Assembly: GCF_001547935.1 (NCBI RefSeq)
Contig: NZ_AP014636.1
Location: 248,001-312,000 of the forward strand
DNA from: Vibrio tritonius
Lineage (GTDB): Bacteria > Pseudomonadota > Gammaproteobacteria > Enterobacterales > Vibrionaceae
Direction of reading: 5' to 3'
DNA length: 64,000 nucleotides
The position numbers were made by a program, and so were the translations under genes. Positions 44,823-54,447 of this stretch are shown piece after piece (position 1 is the first letter of the stretch; each line of letters starts with the position of its first letter). Under the pieces are notes generated by a model that saw nothing but the letters and a program-made list of their open reading frames with translations, was not told where the DNA came from and made no database searches.

Positions 44823-45713
44823 ATGGATAGATTAACTGCCGCCAAGGTTTTTGTAGATGTTGCGCATTCTGGTAGCTTTACCGATACCGCAGACCGATTA
44901 AATATGTCTCGCCCGATGGTGACGCGCTATGTCGAAGCGCTGGAAAATTGGCTTCAAACGCGCTTATTGCACCGCACCACTAGACGAGTGACGTTAACGA
45001 CGGCGGGGCAACAGAACCTTGAGAAAATCGAGAATTGGTTGAATGTGGGTGAAGCGCTTACTGATGTGGTTGGTGATGCGACCCTGTTATCAGGGCAGAT
45101 TAAAGTCTCGACCAGTATGTCGTTTGGTTTTGCCCAGTTGGTGCCAGCAACCAAACATTTTATGCAGTTGCATCCTGAGATTAATATCGAAATATTTGTT
45201 GATGATTCCCATAACGATCTGGTTGAGCAGCAGATCGATTTATCCATTCGTATTGCCTCTAATCCAGACAGCTCGCTTATCGGTAAACCGATTGGGGTGT
45301 GTCGTTCCTTGCTGGTGGCTTCACCTGAGTATCTCAATCAATCAGCTCCCATTGAAAAACCGACCGATTTGTTGCGGCACTCTTGTTTGGGCTACAAACA
45401 TTTTGAACGTCATACATGGCATTTAACCAATGGCGAACAGTATGAAGCGATTGAGATAAAACCAAGGTTGTCGGCAAATGAAGCGACGGTGTTAAGGCAA
45501 GCCGCCTGTGAAGGGATTGGTATCTCTTTACAGCCTACTTATTTGGTGGAAAACGAGCTGGCGTCGGGGCAATTAGTGCATATTCTTCCTGAGTGGAAAC
45601 CCAATGACTTACAGATCTATGCGCTTTACTCCTCGCGTAAGCATCTTTCATCCACTACCAGAGCCTTTATTGATTATTTGGCGGACTATTTTCAACAATC
45701 GTTAGCTCACTGA
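44823..45713 (+). CDS. LysR-family regulator, probably of the DsbA-like gene
   Basis: A 296-residue regulator. The helix-turn-helix is FTDTADRLNMSRPMVTRYVEAL, with LLHRTTRRVTLTTAG following; the effector domain reads IEIFVDDSHNDLVEQQIDLSIR and GIGISLQPTYLVE. It resembles the CrgA/YafC-like group. It is divergent from the DsbA-like gene, the classic LysR layout. Confidence 0.9.
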   Translation: MDRLTAAKVFVDVAHSGSFTDTADRLNMSRPMVTRYVEALENWLQTRLLHRTTRRVTLTTAGQQNLEKIENWLNVGEALTDVVGDATLLSGQIKVSTSMSFGFAQLVPATKHFMQLHPEINIEIFVDDSHNDLVEQQIDLSIRIASNPDSSLIGKPIGVCRSLLVASPEYLNQSAPIEKPTDLLRHSCLGYKHFERHTWHLTNGEQYEAIEIKPRLSANEATVLRQAACEGIGISLQPTYLVENELASGQLVHILPEWKPNDLQIYALYSSRKHLSSTTRAFIDYLADYFQQSLAH

Positions 45714-45973
45714 TCAGCAACAGTTTCGAGAGTGATCGACAGCGAATCATTGGCCTACAACGCTCGTTTTTTCTTATTTTTAATACAGAGGTCAAAACTG
45801 ACTTATCTCTGTGGTCTTTTCTTATAAAACGGTGATGAGTTAACTAAAAATCATCCAGTTATAGACTATGTTTAACATAGTTTCATAGCTTTTCATTGGA
45901 CACCAATCAGGTGTTTGTCTGTGAGTACAACGCTTAAAAGCGATTTGATTAGGTTCTCTTGAGAGTGTGTCGT

Positions 45974-46210
45974 ATGAGTAGTTACTTTAACGCACTAAAA
46001 TCGGGCGTGATCTTCATTCTATGTTTGTACGGTATTCTTTTTGTCGCGGCGGGATTCTTAGCACTAGAAGGTGACGAGAACTTTTACGCTGAATGCAGTC
46101 GTATTTTGAATATTGAAATGACTGTGGCCATTTTATTACTTGGTTGTATCGCTTCGGTTATCTCATGGCTTGGCCATGTCTGGTCATACCCAAATAGGCG
46201 ACGAAAATAG
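45974..46210 (+). CDS. Small membrane protein with two transmembrane helices
   Basis: A 78-residue protein from the ATG at 45974 (MSSYFNAL; GAGAG upstream; an in-frame GTG start 15 bases earlier is possible). Two hydrophobic helices, GVIFILCLYGILFVAAGFLA and VAILLLGCIASVISWLG, are separated by an acidic loop, with a basic C-terminus (NRRRK). I do not recognise the family. It is a single-gene unit with its own terminator. Confidence 0.6.
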   Translation: MSSYFNALKSGVIFILCLYGILFVAAGFLALEGDENFYAECSRILNIEMTVAILLLGCIASVISWLGHVWSYPNRRRK

Positions 46211-46253
46211 CCTGCTATCCCGTTGATCAGGTTCCTATTTTCAGAAAAGAAAA

Positions 46254-46278
46254 GCCAGCGAAATCTATCGCTGGCCTA
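46254..46278. terminator. Terminator between small membrane protein and YqhD-type genes
   Basis: An 8-bp GCCAGCGA / TCGCTGGC stem with an AATCTA loop, A-rich on one side. Confidence 0.7.
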
Positions 46279-46327
46279 TTGTGTTATCGATCCTTTCCTA
46301 TTCAGGATCTATGCTAAACGTAGAGAC

Positions 46328-47497
46328 TTAAAAGCACGCTTCTAGCACTTGTTGAATCTCTTCGGTGGTGATGGCATGGTAACCGCCACCGAGAATGATG
46401 GTAGATTCAGCAATTCTAGGTAGCATCTCTTTGGTTGCACCGAGTTCTTCTAGAGAGGTCACAATGCCACACTCTTTAGTGAAGGCTTCGAGTGCGTCGA
46501 TACCTGCCAGTGCAATCTCTTCATCCGTTTTACCTTCAGCCGATACACCCCAAACTTGAGTTGCGAAACGGACGAATTTTTCTAGACCAAATTTGTAGAT
46601 TAGGCGGTAGTAAGGCAGTGAAATTGCCGCTAGACCCATACCGTGTGCACAGTCAGTGTAAGCACCTAGTTGATGTTCAATCATGTGAACTTGCCAGTCT
46701 TGTGATTTAGACAGACCAGTTAGCGTGTTCAGTGCTAGGGTTGCGTTCCACATTAGGTTTGAACGAGCTTCGTAATCGTTTGGATCTTTTAGTGCAACAC
46801 GGAGGTTGTCGATAGACGATTTTAGAAGACTTTCGATCACGTAATCTGTGGTGTTCGCGCCTTTATCCGAGAAGTATTGTTCCATGAGGTGCGACATCGT
46901 ATCAAATACGCCACTTACCATTTGGTATTGAGATACAGTGAAAGTGTACTCTGGGTTTAGGATAGAGAATTTAGGGTACACGTGCGCAGGAAAAACACGG
47001 CCTGCTTTGTATTTGGTCTCTTCGTTAGTGATAACAGAACCCCCGTTCATTTCTGAGCCCGTACCAACCATGGTTAAGATAGACGCTACAGGCACGACTT
47101 CGTTATCCACGTCTTTGAATTCACACCAGTATTTTACGAATGGGTCTTGATCTTCACAGTATGCAGAAACCGAAATACCTTTGGCACAGTCAATCACAGA
47201 ACCGCCACCGACTGCAAGGATAAGGCTTACGTTATGGTCACGTACGATTTGCACGCCTTCACGCATTTTTTCTAGAGTAGGGTTAGGCATCACACCGGAT
47301 AGCTCAACCACTTTTTTGCCTGCTTGTTCAAGGATAGTAACCACTTTGTCGTAAAGACCGTTGGCTTTGATGGCATTACGGCCGTAAACCAACATCACTG
47401 TTTGGCCGTATTTTGGCGCTTCTTCTTTTAGTTTGGCTAGCGAGTCTTTACCAAAGTGAATGGTAGTTGGGTTGTAGTAAGAGAAATCTAATTGCAT
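46328..47497 (-). CDS. NADPH-type iron/zinc alcohol dehydrogenase, YqhD/BDH family
   Basis: A 389-residue aldehyde reductase of the YqhD/butanol-dehydrogenase group. The start at 47497 (MQLDFSYYNPT) has AAGAAGAG upstream; a longer frame adds an unlikely leader. The NADPH loop GGGSVIDCAKG and the signature VGTGSEMNGGSVITN are clear. Metal ligands are the Asp/His of VFDTMSHLMEQYF and the His of VHMIEHQLGAYTDCAHG. YqhD detoxifies short aldehydes using NADPH; the same job is likely here. Confidence 0.9.
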   Translation of the reverse strand: MQLDFSYYNPTTIHFGKDSLAKLKEEAPKYGQTVMLVYGRNAIKANGLYDKVVTILEQAGKKVVELSGVMPNPTLEKMREGVQIVRDHNVSLILAVGGGSVIDCAKGISVSAYCEDQDPFVKYWCEFKDVDNEVVPVASILTMVGTGSEMNGGSVITNEETKYKAGRVFPAHVYPKFSILNPEYTFTVSQYQMVSGVFDTMSHLMEQYFSDKGANTTDYVIESLLKSSIDNLRVALKDPNDYEARSNLMWNATLALNTLTGLSKSQDWQVHMIEHQLGAYTDCAHGMGLAAISLPYYRLIYKFGLEKFVRFATQVWGVSAEGKTDEEIALAGIDALEAFTKECGIVTSLEELGATKEMLPRIAESTIILGGGYHAITTEEIQQVLEACF

Positions 47498-47882
47498 TGT
47501 CACACTCTTCTTGTTTGATGAGTTATCCGCCTTTTGGTGTGATGGTGTAAGCACATCACTAGCGACCTAAGGTGTCGTTATCAAGGCGTTATTATTGGAT
47601 ATATCGGTACTGGAGGTATCCGTTGTTGATGTGGGTATATTACGAACAACTAATGAATTGGTTAATATCCAATCATCCTTATTTATTGCCTAAAATTCCA
47701 AAATGATGGTTCTTGGTTTGAACAAAAAGCTGCTGATGGCTTGGTGACTCTACGTAACGGATTGTTTATTTGTCCGTTATTTTGAATTTGTGCTGTGGTT
47801 GAAAAAGGTCAACGGACGATATTTTCCAATTAACCAAGGTTTACTCAATGTTGATGGATGAAGGCTAGTAGAAATTTTGGAT
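47498..47882. other. Intergenic region upstream of the YqhD-type gene
   Basis: No gene is visible in either strand that I can support. It should hold the promoter of the YqhD-type gene; loose inverted pairs such as GATGTGGG...  near 47628 are not convincing. Confidence 0.4.
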
Positions 47883-47906
47883 AAAAAAACAGGCCATACA
47901 GGCCTG
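47883..47906 (-). terminator. Terminator after the cupin gene
   Basis: Read on the minus strand, CAGGCC-TGTAT-GGCCTG is followed by TTTTTTT. Confidence 0.85.
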
Positions 47907-47948
47907 CGTAATTGCTCATTCCATTGAACCAAATCAGTGGATTTAACA

Positions 47949-48446
47949 TTATTTAGTTTGTAGCGCCGCCTGATACTCTTTATCTGAGACTTTCTCTTTC
48001 CAGACGACATTCTTACCTTGATCGTCAGAAGCGGTAACGACAAAGTGAGTCATAGCTGCGTTAGCAGTGGCACCGTGCCAGTGATCGACATCTGGTGGAC
48101 ACCAAACGGCTTCACCAGGATGAAACGCAAGGACTTTACCATCGCGGGTAACGGTCAGTGCGGTTCCTTGGGTCACTATCATATGCTGACCCGCCGGGTG
48201 CGAATGCCAAGAGGTTCTTGCACCCTGTTCGAAGGTAACAAAAGCACCTGAATAGTGGGCCACCTCATTGGCAGGAAATGCCATTTTTACATGTACTTTA
48301 CCAGTGAAATACTCCGCTGGGCCGTCAAACTCACCTTGAGTTTCAGCAGTATAGAGAGATTGTTCTGCAGCCATTACTGCGGGTGTAGCGATGCCAAATA
48401 GGGTTGCTATGCCTGCCAGTAGCCATCCATTAAGTCGTCGTTGCAT
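47949..48446 (-). CDS. Exported cupin protein (hydroxynitrile-lyase-like cupin)
   Basis: A 165-residue protein with a signal peptide (LLAGIATLFGIATPAVMAA) and one cupin barrel. Metal ligands sit in ARTSWHSHPAGQHMIVT (H-x-H and the following Q/H) and in DVDHWHGATANAAMTHFVV. This arrangement resembles the manganese cupins that include bacterial (R)-hydroxynitrile lyases, most of which have unknown natural roles. The export signal is not usual for that group. It is a single gene with its own terminator and a perfect TGACTGCAGTCA palindrome 46 bases upstream. Confidence 0.78.
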   Translation of the reverse strand: MQRRLNGWLLAGIATLFGIATPAVMAAEQSLYTAETQGEFDGPAEYFTGKVHVKMAFPANEVAHYSGAFVTFEQGARTSWHSHPAGQHMIVTQGTALTVTRDGKVLAFHPGEAVWCPPDVDHWHGATANAAMTHFVVTASDDQGKNVVWKEKVSDKEYQAALQTK

Positions 48447-48491
48447 GATGATTCCTTATCGATTGATGAACTAGAACGTATCTCAACGTGT

Positions 48492-48503
48492 TGACTGCAG
48501 TCA
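48492..48503. promoter_or_regulatory. 12-bp perfect palindrome upstream of the cupin gene
   Basis: TGACTGCAGTCA, self-complementary, in the cupin gene promoter region. It is a candidate operator; the bound factor is unknown. Confidence 0.4.
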
Positions 48504-48668
48504 GTTAAGACATAACTAGCTTAAGGGGTCATCAGGTAAGTCGTTATCTTGATAATCCACGATTGTTGCCTAATCGACTTAGCTTAGCGTTTGTTGTGTA
48601 ACAAGATGTGGCAAAAGTGCTAGGTAGCAAAACAATGGCTAGATTCGCCAATGGTTTGCGTAGCAATC

Positions 48669-49553
48669 CTATTTAGCGGGATCTTGAGCCAACGAAGTTT
48701 GCGCGCGAAATAGCCATTTTCGCCATTGGATCGGCATCATTGGAATCACGATAAGCACAATACCGATACAGGTCAGCAGATCAGGCATTTCCGCAAACAA
48801 GACAAAGCCCAAAATGGTGGCAAAAACCAATCCAGAATACTCGGCCAGTGCAATGCGGTTTGCTTCGACAGGACGATATGCCATCACGACTAATGCATGA
48901 TAGCCCAATACCAACAGGTTGATGAGTACGATCCAGCCCACTTTTGTCCAACGTATTGGCTCCCAATGTGGTAAAGCGAGTAGTAAAGAGATGGGTAAGG
49001 TCATTAGCCCAGTCCAAAACAGGGTTGATACTAAAGCTTGCTGTGCCGGAAGGCGGCGAATTAACAGGTTACATAAAGCATTAGAGAGGGCACAGCCTAA
49101 GCCAGCCACCGCCGCCCATTGAAATTGTTCTGGGCGTAACACAATCAGTACCCCAGCAAAGCCCAGCGACGTTGCCAATATCTGTTTTAGGGTTGGTTGC
49201 TCTTTTAGCAGTAAAAAGGTGAGTGGCAACATAAGTAATGGCGCAACATAAAACATTGCGTTAGCCGTTGCCAGTGGTAAGTAAGTGACCGCTATCATGG
49301 CACAAGCGCTGCCTAATAGAATGAGCTGAGCTCGAGAAAACGTAATCCAACTTAGTCCTTCTTGACGTTGCTCCTTCGGTAGTTTCCACCAAAAAGGAAA
49401 CAGTAATCCCGTGCTTATCAGTTGACGGATAAATACGTATTCAAAAATCGGCACTTCACCGTTCAATACTTTTAACGTGACATCAGAAAAGGCGGCCAGA
49501 AGGTTAGCCCCAACAAGCAACAGAATTGAACGAGAAACGGCGTTAGACATCAA
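48669..49553 (-). CDS. EamA/DMT-family transporter (10 helices)
   Basis: A 294-residue inner-membrane permease made of two EamA repeats, each of five helices. Examples are ILLVGANLLAAFSDVTLKVL and WAAVAGLGCALSNALCNLLIR, and the second repeat ends VLFAEMPDLLTCIGIVLIVI. Members export amino acids, purines or other metabolites; the substrate is not readable. It is probably a single-gene unit. Confidence 0.85.
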   Translation of the reverse strand: MMSNAVSRSILLLVGANLLAAFSDVTLKVLNGEVPIFEYVFIRQLISTGLLFPFWWKLPKEQRQEGLSWITFSRAQLILLGSACAMIAVTYLPLATANAMFYVAPLLMLPLTFLLLKEQPTLKQILATSLGFAGVLIVLRPEQFQWAAVAGLGCALSNALCNLLIRRLPAQQALVSTLFWTGLMTLPISLLLALPHWEPIRWTKVGWIVLINLLVLGYHALVVMAYRPVEANRIALAEYSGLVFATILGFVLFAEMPDLLTCIGIVLIVIPMMPIQWRKWLFRAQTSLAQDPAK

Positions 49554-49849
49554 GATTACTCAACAGGGACAGAAGCGCCATTTTAGCGAATTTGTGTAAA
49601 TTGAAAAGGTGTTTTAAAAAACAAATTGAGAGAGATGAGGGCGTTCAGAATTCTGTGTCAGGTTCATCTTCCTTTTAGTTTTATGAAATAGAATTAACAA
49701 GACCGTCCTCTTAAATAAAAACGTTTATGTTTGTTGGCCCAATGTAATCGAATGTTGTCCTTTTGCCTCATTTTGCCTTTTTGAGTGTCTTTTTATACTT
49801 ACCTTAATGTTTTCTCGTACTAAGTACGCCACATCTTATTAGGAATATA

Positions 49850-50629
49850 ATGAAAGTTACTCAAGTTAGAAACGCTACACTGTTAGTTGAAATTGCAGAT
49901 ACGACTTTTCTCATCGATCCGATGCTAGCAGAAAAGGAGTCTTGGGACGGTTTTGCTGAAACAGCGCGTTCGCACTTACGCAATCCAATGACGGAACTGC
50001 CTCTGCCTATAGATGAGCTGATTAAAGCTGATATTGTTATAGTTACTCATACTCACATGGATCATTGGGACGACGCCGCACAAAAGCAGCTTCCACCCAA
50101 CAAGCTCATTTTTGCTCAAAGCGAAGAGGATGCGGACGTTATTCGATCCCAAGGATTTACCAACGTTCGAGTTCTACAAGATGAGAATAACTTTATAAAT
50201 GGACTAACTATTCATAAAGTTGATGGTCAGCATGGTAGTAATGAAGCCTATGCTAATCCCGAGAAGGCTGAAGGGTTAGGTGACGCGTGTGGATTAGTAT
50301 TCACTATGCATGACGAAAAAACGTTGTATATTGCTGGTGACACGGTATGGGTAAAACCTTATGTCTATACACTAAAAAAATATAAGCCTGACGTTGTTGT
50401 GATTAATGCTGGAGACGCACATATCGATGGATATGGCCCTATCATTATGGGGGCTGAAGACACGTTACGTACTTTACAGGTGCTACCAGACACCACCATT
50501 GTGGCTTCTCACTTGGAAGCTATCAACCACTGCCTATTGACTCGAAAAGAGCTACGCAGATTTACGCTAGAACATGGTATCGAGAACAAAGTGCTGATCC
50601 CTGAAGATGGCGAAGTGCTGAAATTCTAA
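49850..50629 (+). CDS. Metallo-beta-lactamase-fold hydrolase (UlaG-like)
   Basis: A 259-residue cytosolic hydrolase. Zinc ligands are THTHMDHWDD (HxHxDH), the His in DGQHGSNE, the Asp in YIAGDTVW and the His in VASHLEAINH. It resembles UlaG-like lactonases and the related ComA/RomA group. It heads a three-gene run with a DJ-1/AraC regulator and an MFS transporter on the same strand, although a terminator lies after it. The substrate is unknown. Confidence 0.83.
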   Translation: MKVTQVRNATLLVEIADTTFLIDPMLAEKESWDGFAETARSHLRNPMTELPLPIDELIKADIVIVTHTHMDHWDDAAQKQLPPNKLIFAQSEEDADVIRSQGFTNVRVLQDENNFINGLTIHKVDGQHGSNEAYANPEKAEGLGDACGLVFTMHDEKTLYIAGDTVWVKPYVYTLKKYKPDVVVINAGDAHIDGYGPIIMGAEDTLRTLQVLPDTTIVASHLEAINHCLLTRKELRRFTLEHGIENKVLIPEDGEVLKF

Positions 50630-50639
50630 TTAATCTTAC

Positions 50640-50666
50640 AAGGCTAGGAACAACCTAGCCTTTACT
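50640..50666 (+). terminator. Terminator after the UlaG-like gene
   Basis: A 9-bp AAGGCTAGG / CCTAGCCTT stem with an AACAA loop and a short T stretch. Confidence 0.8.
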
Positions 50667-50689
50667 TTAAGTGCAATTCGAGGATTTTT

Positions 50690-51652
50690 ATGTCTGTACT
50701 TTCTGTGGTTGTGGTTGCAACTCCTGGCGTCAGTTCCTTTCACTTATCAATCCCTTTCCAAGTCTTTGGGCAGCCCATTGATGGCCAGCATTATTTTGAT
50801 GTTCAAGTATGTGCAGAGGAACCGGGTATTATTCAATCAGAAATGGGGCTATTCCTAGAAGTAGAACACGGATTAGAACTGTTACGACAATCTGACATCA
50901 TTATCATTCCTTATTGGAATCACCCCGAAGAGAAGCCAAATCAATTAGTTCTGGAAGAAATTAGACGTGCATGGCATAGAGGTGCAGAAATTGTGGGATT
51001 ATGTCTCGGAGCATATGTTCTTGCCTACGCGGGATTACTCGACAACCATCGGGCTGCAACGCATTGGGAATATGAGATAGATTTCAGGAGCCGATTTCCT
51101 AAGGTGCTTCTGGACAACAACTCACTATATACGTCTGATGAACGGTTAATCACCTCCGCTGGTACTGCCGCGGGTATTGATTGTTGTCTATACATCGTTA
51201 GATCTCACTGTGGAAGCAGCAAAGCTAATTATTTAGCAAGGCGCATGGTTGTTCCACCATATCGAGAGGGAGGGCAAGCTCAGTTTATTGAGCGGCCTGT
51301 TCCAGTGAACACCAGAGACGAAAAAATTAATGACCTTCTAGATTATCTTCGCCGTAACCTTGATAAACCTCATGATCTAGATACCCTCGCAGGGTTTACA
51401 AATATGAGTCGGCGTAGTTTTACCCGGCACTTCCATAAGGCTACAGGAATGACTGTCAGTGAATGGATTAATATTCAGCGTCTTCAGTTAAGCCAAGAAT
51501 TGCTTGAAACGACTAGCATTAGCATTGAAAAAGTCTCAGAGCTAGCGGGATTCCAGTCTCCGGTATCATTTAGACAAAACTTCAAAACACAGTACAACGT
51601 TAGCCCAAGTGAGTGGCGACGTGCATTCCGTGGTCCTGAACCACTGTCTTGA
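50690..51652 (+). CDS. GATase1/DJ-1-like AraC-family regulator (FtrA type)
   Basis: A 320-residue regulator of the FtrA/GlxA type. The N-terminal DJ-1/PfpI domain (residues about 5-175) keeps the elbow Cys in GLCLGAYVLAYAGLL and THWEYE; the C-terminal AraC domain has LAGFTNMSRRSFTRHFHKATG and VSELAGFQSPVSFRQNF. Family members sense metabolites such as amines or arginine through the DJ-1 part. Its neighbours are a UlaG-like hydrolase and an MFS transporter, which it may control. Confidence 0.9.
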   Translation: MSVLSVVVVATPGVSSFHLSIPFQVFGQPIDGQHYFDVQVCAEEPGIIQSEMGLFLEVEHGLELLRQSDIIIIPYWNHPEEKPNQLVLEEIRRAWHRGAEIVGLCLGAYVLAYAGLLDNHRAATHWEYEIDFRSRFPKVLLDNNSLYTSDERLITSAGTAAGIDCCLYIVRSHCGSSKANYLARRMVVPPYREGGQAQFIERPVPVNTRDEKINDLLDYLRRNLDKPHDLDTLAGFTNMSRRSFTRHFHKATGMTVSEWINIQRLQLSQELLETTSISIEKVSELAGFQSPVSFRQNFKTQYNVSPSEWRRAFRGPEPLS

Positions 51653-51851
51653 TATATTTGGTATGAACTAAATGTACGATTGGCCTGATTTCATCGAAAG
51701 ATGACCAAGGTATGCTCACAACACATCCAAGCATTCCAATATGATTGTAGACAGTAACTGAGTACAAGTAGCTAATCATGAGCGCATCGATGAGATGCGT
51801 AAATGATTACTAACGAAAAGCTCTCAGTATTAATTATATTGGAGAAGTAAA

Positions 51852-53051
51852 ATGCAACATATGCATAAACAAGTGCTGATACTTGCAGGCTCGCAAGCAT
51901 TATTTCAGACAGTAACCATATTGTTAATGACCATTGGAGGTTTGGCAGGTTTGTATCTTGCCCCTAATCCATCACTAGCAACAATCCCTTTAGCTATGGG
52001 AAGTTTAGGGACGGCTCTTGTTATGTTTCCAGCCTCAATTTTTATGGGACGAAAAGGAAGAAAAGCTGGATTTTTGTTAGGAACTTTAGCTGGCGTGATC
52101 TCTGCAATCATCGCGATGTTATCGATGCAGGCACAGTCTTTCTGGTTATTATGTCTAGCCATGTTTATCTTAGGCGTTTATCAAGCATTTGCTCAATTTT
52201 ACAGATTCGCCGCCGCTGAAATAGCGTCTGATGAGTTCAGAGCACATGCTGTCTCGCTAGTCATTGCCGGTGGAGTGGTTGCCGCGTTTGCTGGGCCATT
52301 TTTAGCAAAGGTAGGTAGTGATTTATTGTCAATTCCATACTCAGGTTCTTTTATTTTAATGGGCGTTGTGTCTCTAATAGGGATGTTTGCGCTATTGGGA
52401 TTAAATACCCCTACAAAAACTAATAAAGCTAGTAATGACAATAGTGTTGGTCGCCCTTGGACACAAGTTATCACTCAACCCAGTTACTTAGTTGCTTTAT
52501 TTTCTGCTGCATCCGCATATGGAATTATGGTTCTAGCTATGACGGCTACACCTATCGCTATGACAAATCATGGGTACTCTCTTGCAGATAGTTCAATAAT
52601 TATACAGCTACATGTGTTAGGAATGTATGTTCCTTCTTTCTTTACAGGTCGCTTAATCTCACGCTTTGGCTCTATAAAAATAATGTTAACTGGAGTTGCC
52701 ATGCTGTTGGGGTACGCATTGTTTTCTTCTCTTAGCACACAGATAGCATTTTTTGCTTGCTCGCTTATCCTAGTAGGCATTGGATGGAACTTTCTCTATA
52801 TTGGTGCAACGGATCTATTGGCAAAAACATATAACAGTAAAGAGAAAAGTGTTGCTCAAGCTGTAAATGATATGAGTGTATTTGTTTTTACCTTGGTTTG
52901 CTCGGTCGCTGCTGGAACACTGCTCAATTTAGTTGGGTGGCAATCGATGAATAAAATGATTTTGCCTTGGATTATTATCTTAGCGTTACCTCTGTTATGG
53001 CTAATCATAAGAAACCACAAGAAAACCGTGGTAGTTGTAGTGGGTAAGTAA
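51852..53051 (+). CDS. MFS transporter, 12 helices
   Basis: A 399-residue MFS permease with motif-A-like GRKGRKAGFLLGTL after helix 2 and FTGRLISRFGSIKIMLTG in the second half. It has a clear AGAAG ribosome site before the ATG. It is on the same strand as the regulator above, 199 bases on. Substrate and direction are not readable; such transporters next to DJ-1/AraC genes often move a catabolic substrate or drug. Confidence 0.85.
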   Translation: MQHMHKQVLILAGSQALFQTVTILLMTIGGLAGLYLAPNPSLATIPLAMGSLGTALVMFPASIFMGRKGRKAGFLLGTLAGVISAIIAMLSMQAQSFWLLCLAMFILGVYQAFAQFYRFAAAEIASDEFRAHAVSLVIAGGVVAAFAGPFLAKVGSDLLSIPYSGSFILMGVVSLIGMFALLGLNTPTKTNKASNDNSVGRPWTQVITQPSYLVALFSAASAYGIMVLAMTATPIAMTNHGYSLADSSIIIQLHVLGMYVPSFFTGRLISRFGSIKIMLTGVAMLLGYALFSSLSTQIAFFACSLILVGIGWNFLYIGATDLLAKTYNSKEKSVAQAVNDMSVFVFTLVCSVAAGTLLNLVGWQSMNKMILPWIIILALPLLWLIIRNHKKTVVVVVGK

Positions 53052-53076
53052 AATTAGCTAGTCGTATCTACGGCAC

Positions 53077-53104
53077 AAATAAAAACGGCCTGGTTAAGGC
53101 CGTT
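53077..53104. terminator. Terminator between MFS and racemase genes
   Basis: An 8-bp AACGGCCT / AGGCCGTT stem with a GGTTA loop; read on the minus strand it is followed by TTTATTT. Confidence 0.85.
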
Positions 53105-53129
53105 GTTACAAAAATGAATCGCTAGAGCG

Positions 53130-54359
53130 TTATTTGATATAAATCCGTGGATTCGAATAACCCCAAATGGTGTAAAGCTCTGGGAAAATCACATCGGAGC
53201 TGCTTTCGATATCCGCAGCGATAATGGATTGTCCTTGCGAGTGACCAAAGAGGATCACTTCCATACCCGGTTTAACCCCTTTGATATTCGATACGTCTAC
53301 CATGGTGGTGTTCATCGAAGCTACGCCAACCACTGGTGCCTTTTTACCGTTAATAATCACTTGTGCTTTATTGCCCATTTTACGTGGGTAACCATCAGAA
53401 TAACCTACGGGCAAGTTCGCTAACACACTGTCATTTTTGGTGGTAAAAGTACTGTCGTAGCCTACTGTGTGATCTTTCGGTAAATGGTGAATAGACGCAA
53501 TACGTGTTTTGAAAGAAACAATCGAAGGGTATTCTAAGTTGGTTGGCTGGTCACCATAAAGCGCGCCACCAGGGCGAACCATATCAAGTTGTGCCTCAGG
53601 AACATTCAACGAGGTAAATGAGTTGGCAACGTGAAGCGTGATTTCTTCTCGTTTCAAATTGGCCTCTTTCATCAGCCATGCTGAGTGCTCTTTAAATGAC
53701 ACCAATTTTTTACGCACATCGTCGGCTTCATAGGTTGGGAAGTGGGTCATAATGCCAACCACACGAATGTTTTTGTGGCTAGCAATTTGTACCGCTTCTT
53801 TTTTGCCTGCGTCGGTACTCATATCAATGCCGTTACGTCCCATGCCGCCATCGTTAAGAGCGATATGGACGCGAATTTCTTTGCCTGATTTTTGCGCTAG
53901 CTCTGCGAGAGCGTCGGCTTGTGCTTTACTGCCGATCAGCTCCTCCATATCGAGATGCAAAGCCGCTTTAATTTCGTTGATACTTGCGGAGCGTACACGC
54001 ATCAACTCGCCTTTAAAACCACTATCGCGCACCATTTGGGCATCGGCATTACTCGCGACACCAACACACGGAATTTGCTGTTCGAGCACAATAGGCATAA
54101 GGCCTTGAATGCCATTTCCGTAAGCGTCTGCTTTCATGATGGCGCAAATCTTGGTGTGGTTATTCATCTTTGTTTTGAACTGTTCGATGTTCGAACGGAA
54201 CTGACCAAGATTGATTTCGAGCCATGAGTTTGCAGATTCAATATCCGTTGCTTGTTTATCCACACCCAACAACGCCATAGGGGCGCTGTGCACTGGCATG
54301 ATTGGGGCTAAAGTTGCAGCGGCAATGGAAAGGGCAAGTAAGGTTTTTTTAATGCGCAT
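53130..54359 (-). CDS. bsrV: Periplasmic broad-spectrum amino-acid racemase BsrV
   Basis: A 409-residue PLP racemase of the alanine-racemase fold with an export signal ([20 protein letters not shown]), so it works in the periplasm. The PLP lysine is in [13 protein letters not shown]; the second base Tyr is in [11 protein letters not shown]; the PLP-phosphate region includes VANSFTSLN and [11 protein letters not shown]. In Vibrio cholerae the enzyme makes D-Met, D-Leu and other non-canonical D-amino acids in stationary phase, which remodel peptidoglycan and inhibit other bacteria. Identity is strong by length, export signal and motifs. Confidence 0.93.
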   Translation of the reverse strand: MRIKKTLLALSIAAATLAPIMPVHSAPMALLGVDKQATDIESANSWLEINLGQFRSNIEQFKTKMNNHTKICAIMKADAYGNGIQGLMPIVLEQQIPCVGVASNADAQMVRDSGFKGELMRVRSASINEIKAALHLDMEELIGSKAQADALAELAQKSGKEIRVHIALNDGGMGRNGIDMSTDAGKKEAVQIASHKNIRVVGIMTHFPTYEADDVRKKLVSFKEHSAWLMKEANLKREEITLHVANSFTSLNVPEAQLDMVRPGGALYGDQPTNLEYPSIVSFKTRIASIHHLPKDHTVGYDSTFTTKNDSVLANLPVGYSDGYPRKMGNKAQVIINGKKAPVVGVASMNTTMVDVSNIKGVKPGMEVILFGHSQGQSIIAADIESSSDVIFPELYTIWGYSNPRIYIK

Positions 54360-54399
54360 GAAAACTCCAAATAGGGTCGTTTTAGTTGTGCAATCTAGA

Positions 54400-54438
54400 T
54401 TGGTAAAAATTCATGCTGTGGGTAAATACCACAGCATG
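54400..54438 (-). terminator. Terminator after the second chemoreceptor gene
   Basis: A perfect 10-bp CATGCTGTGG / CCACAGCATG stem with a 7-base loop; on the minus strand it is followed by AATTTTTACC. Confidence 0.75.
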
Positions 54439-54447
54439 AAGATAAGA

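Noticed and set aside
47777..48043. An 88-codon minus-strand frame at the cupin 3' end
   Set aside because: It overlaps the cupin gene in another frame and crosses the cupin terminator.
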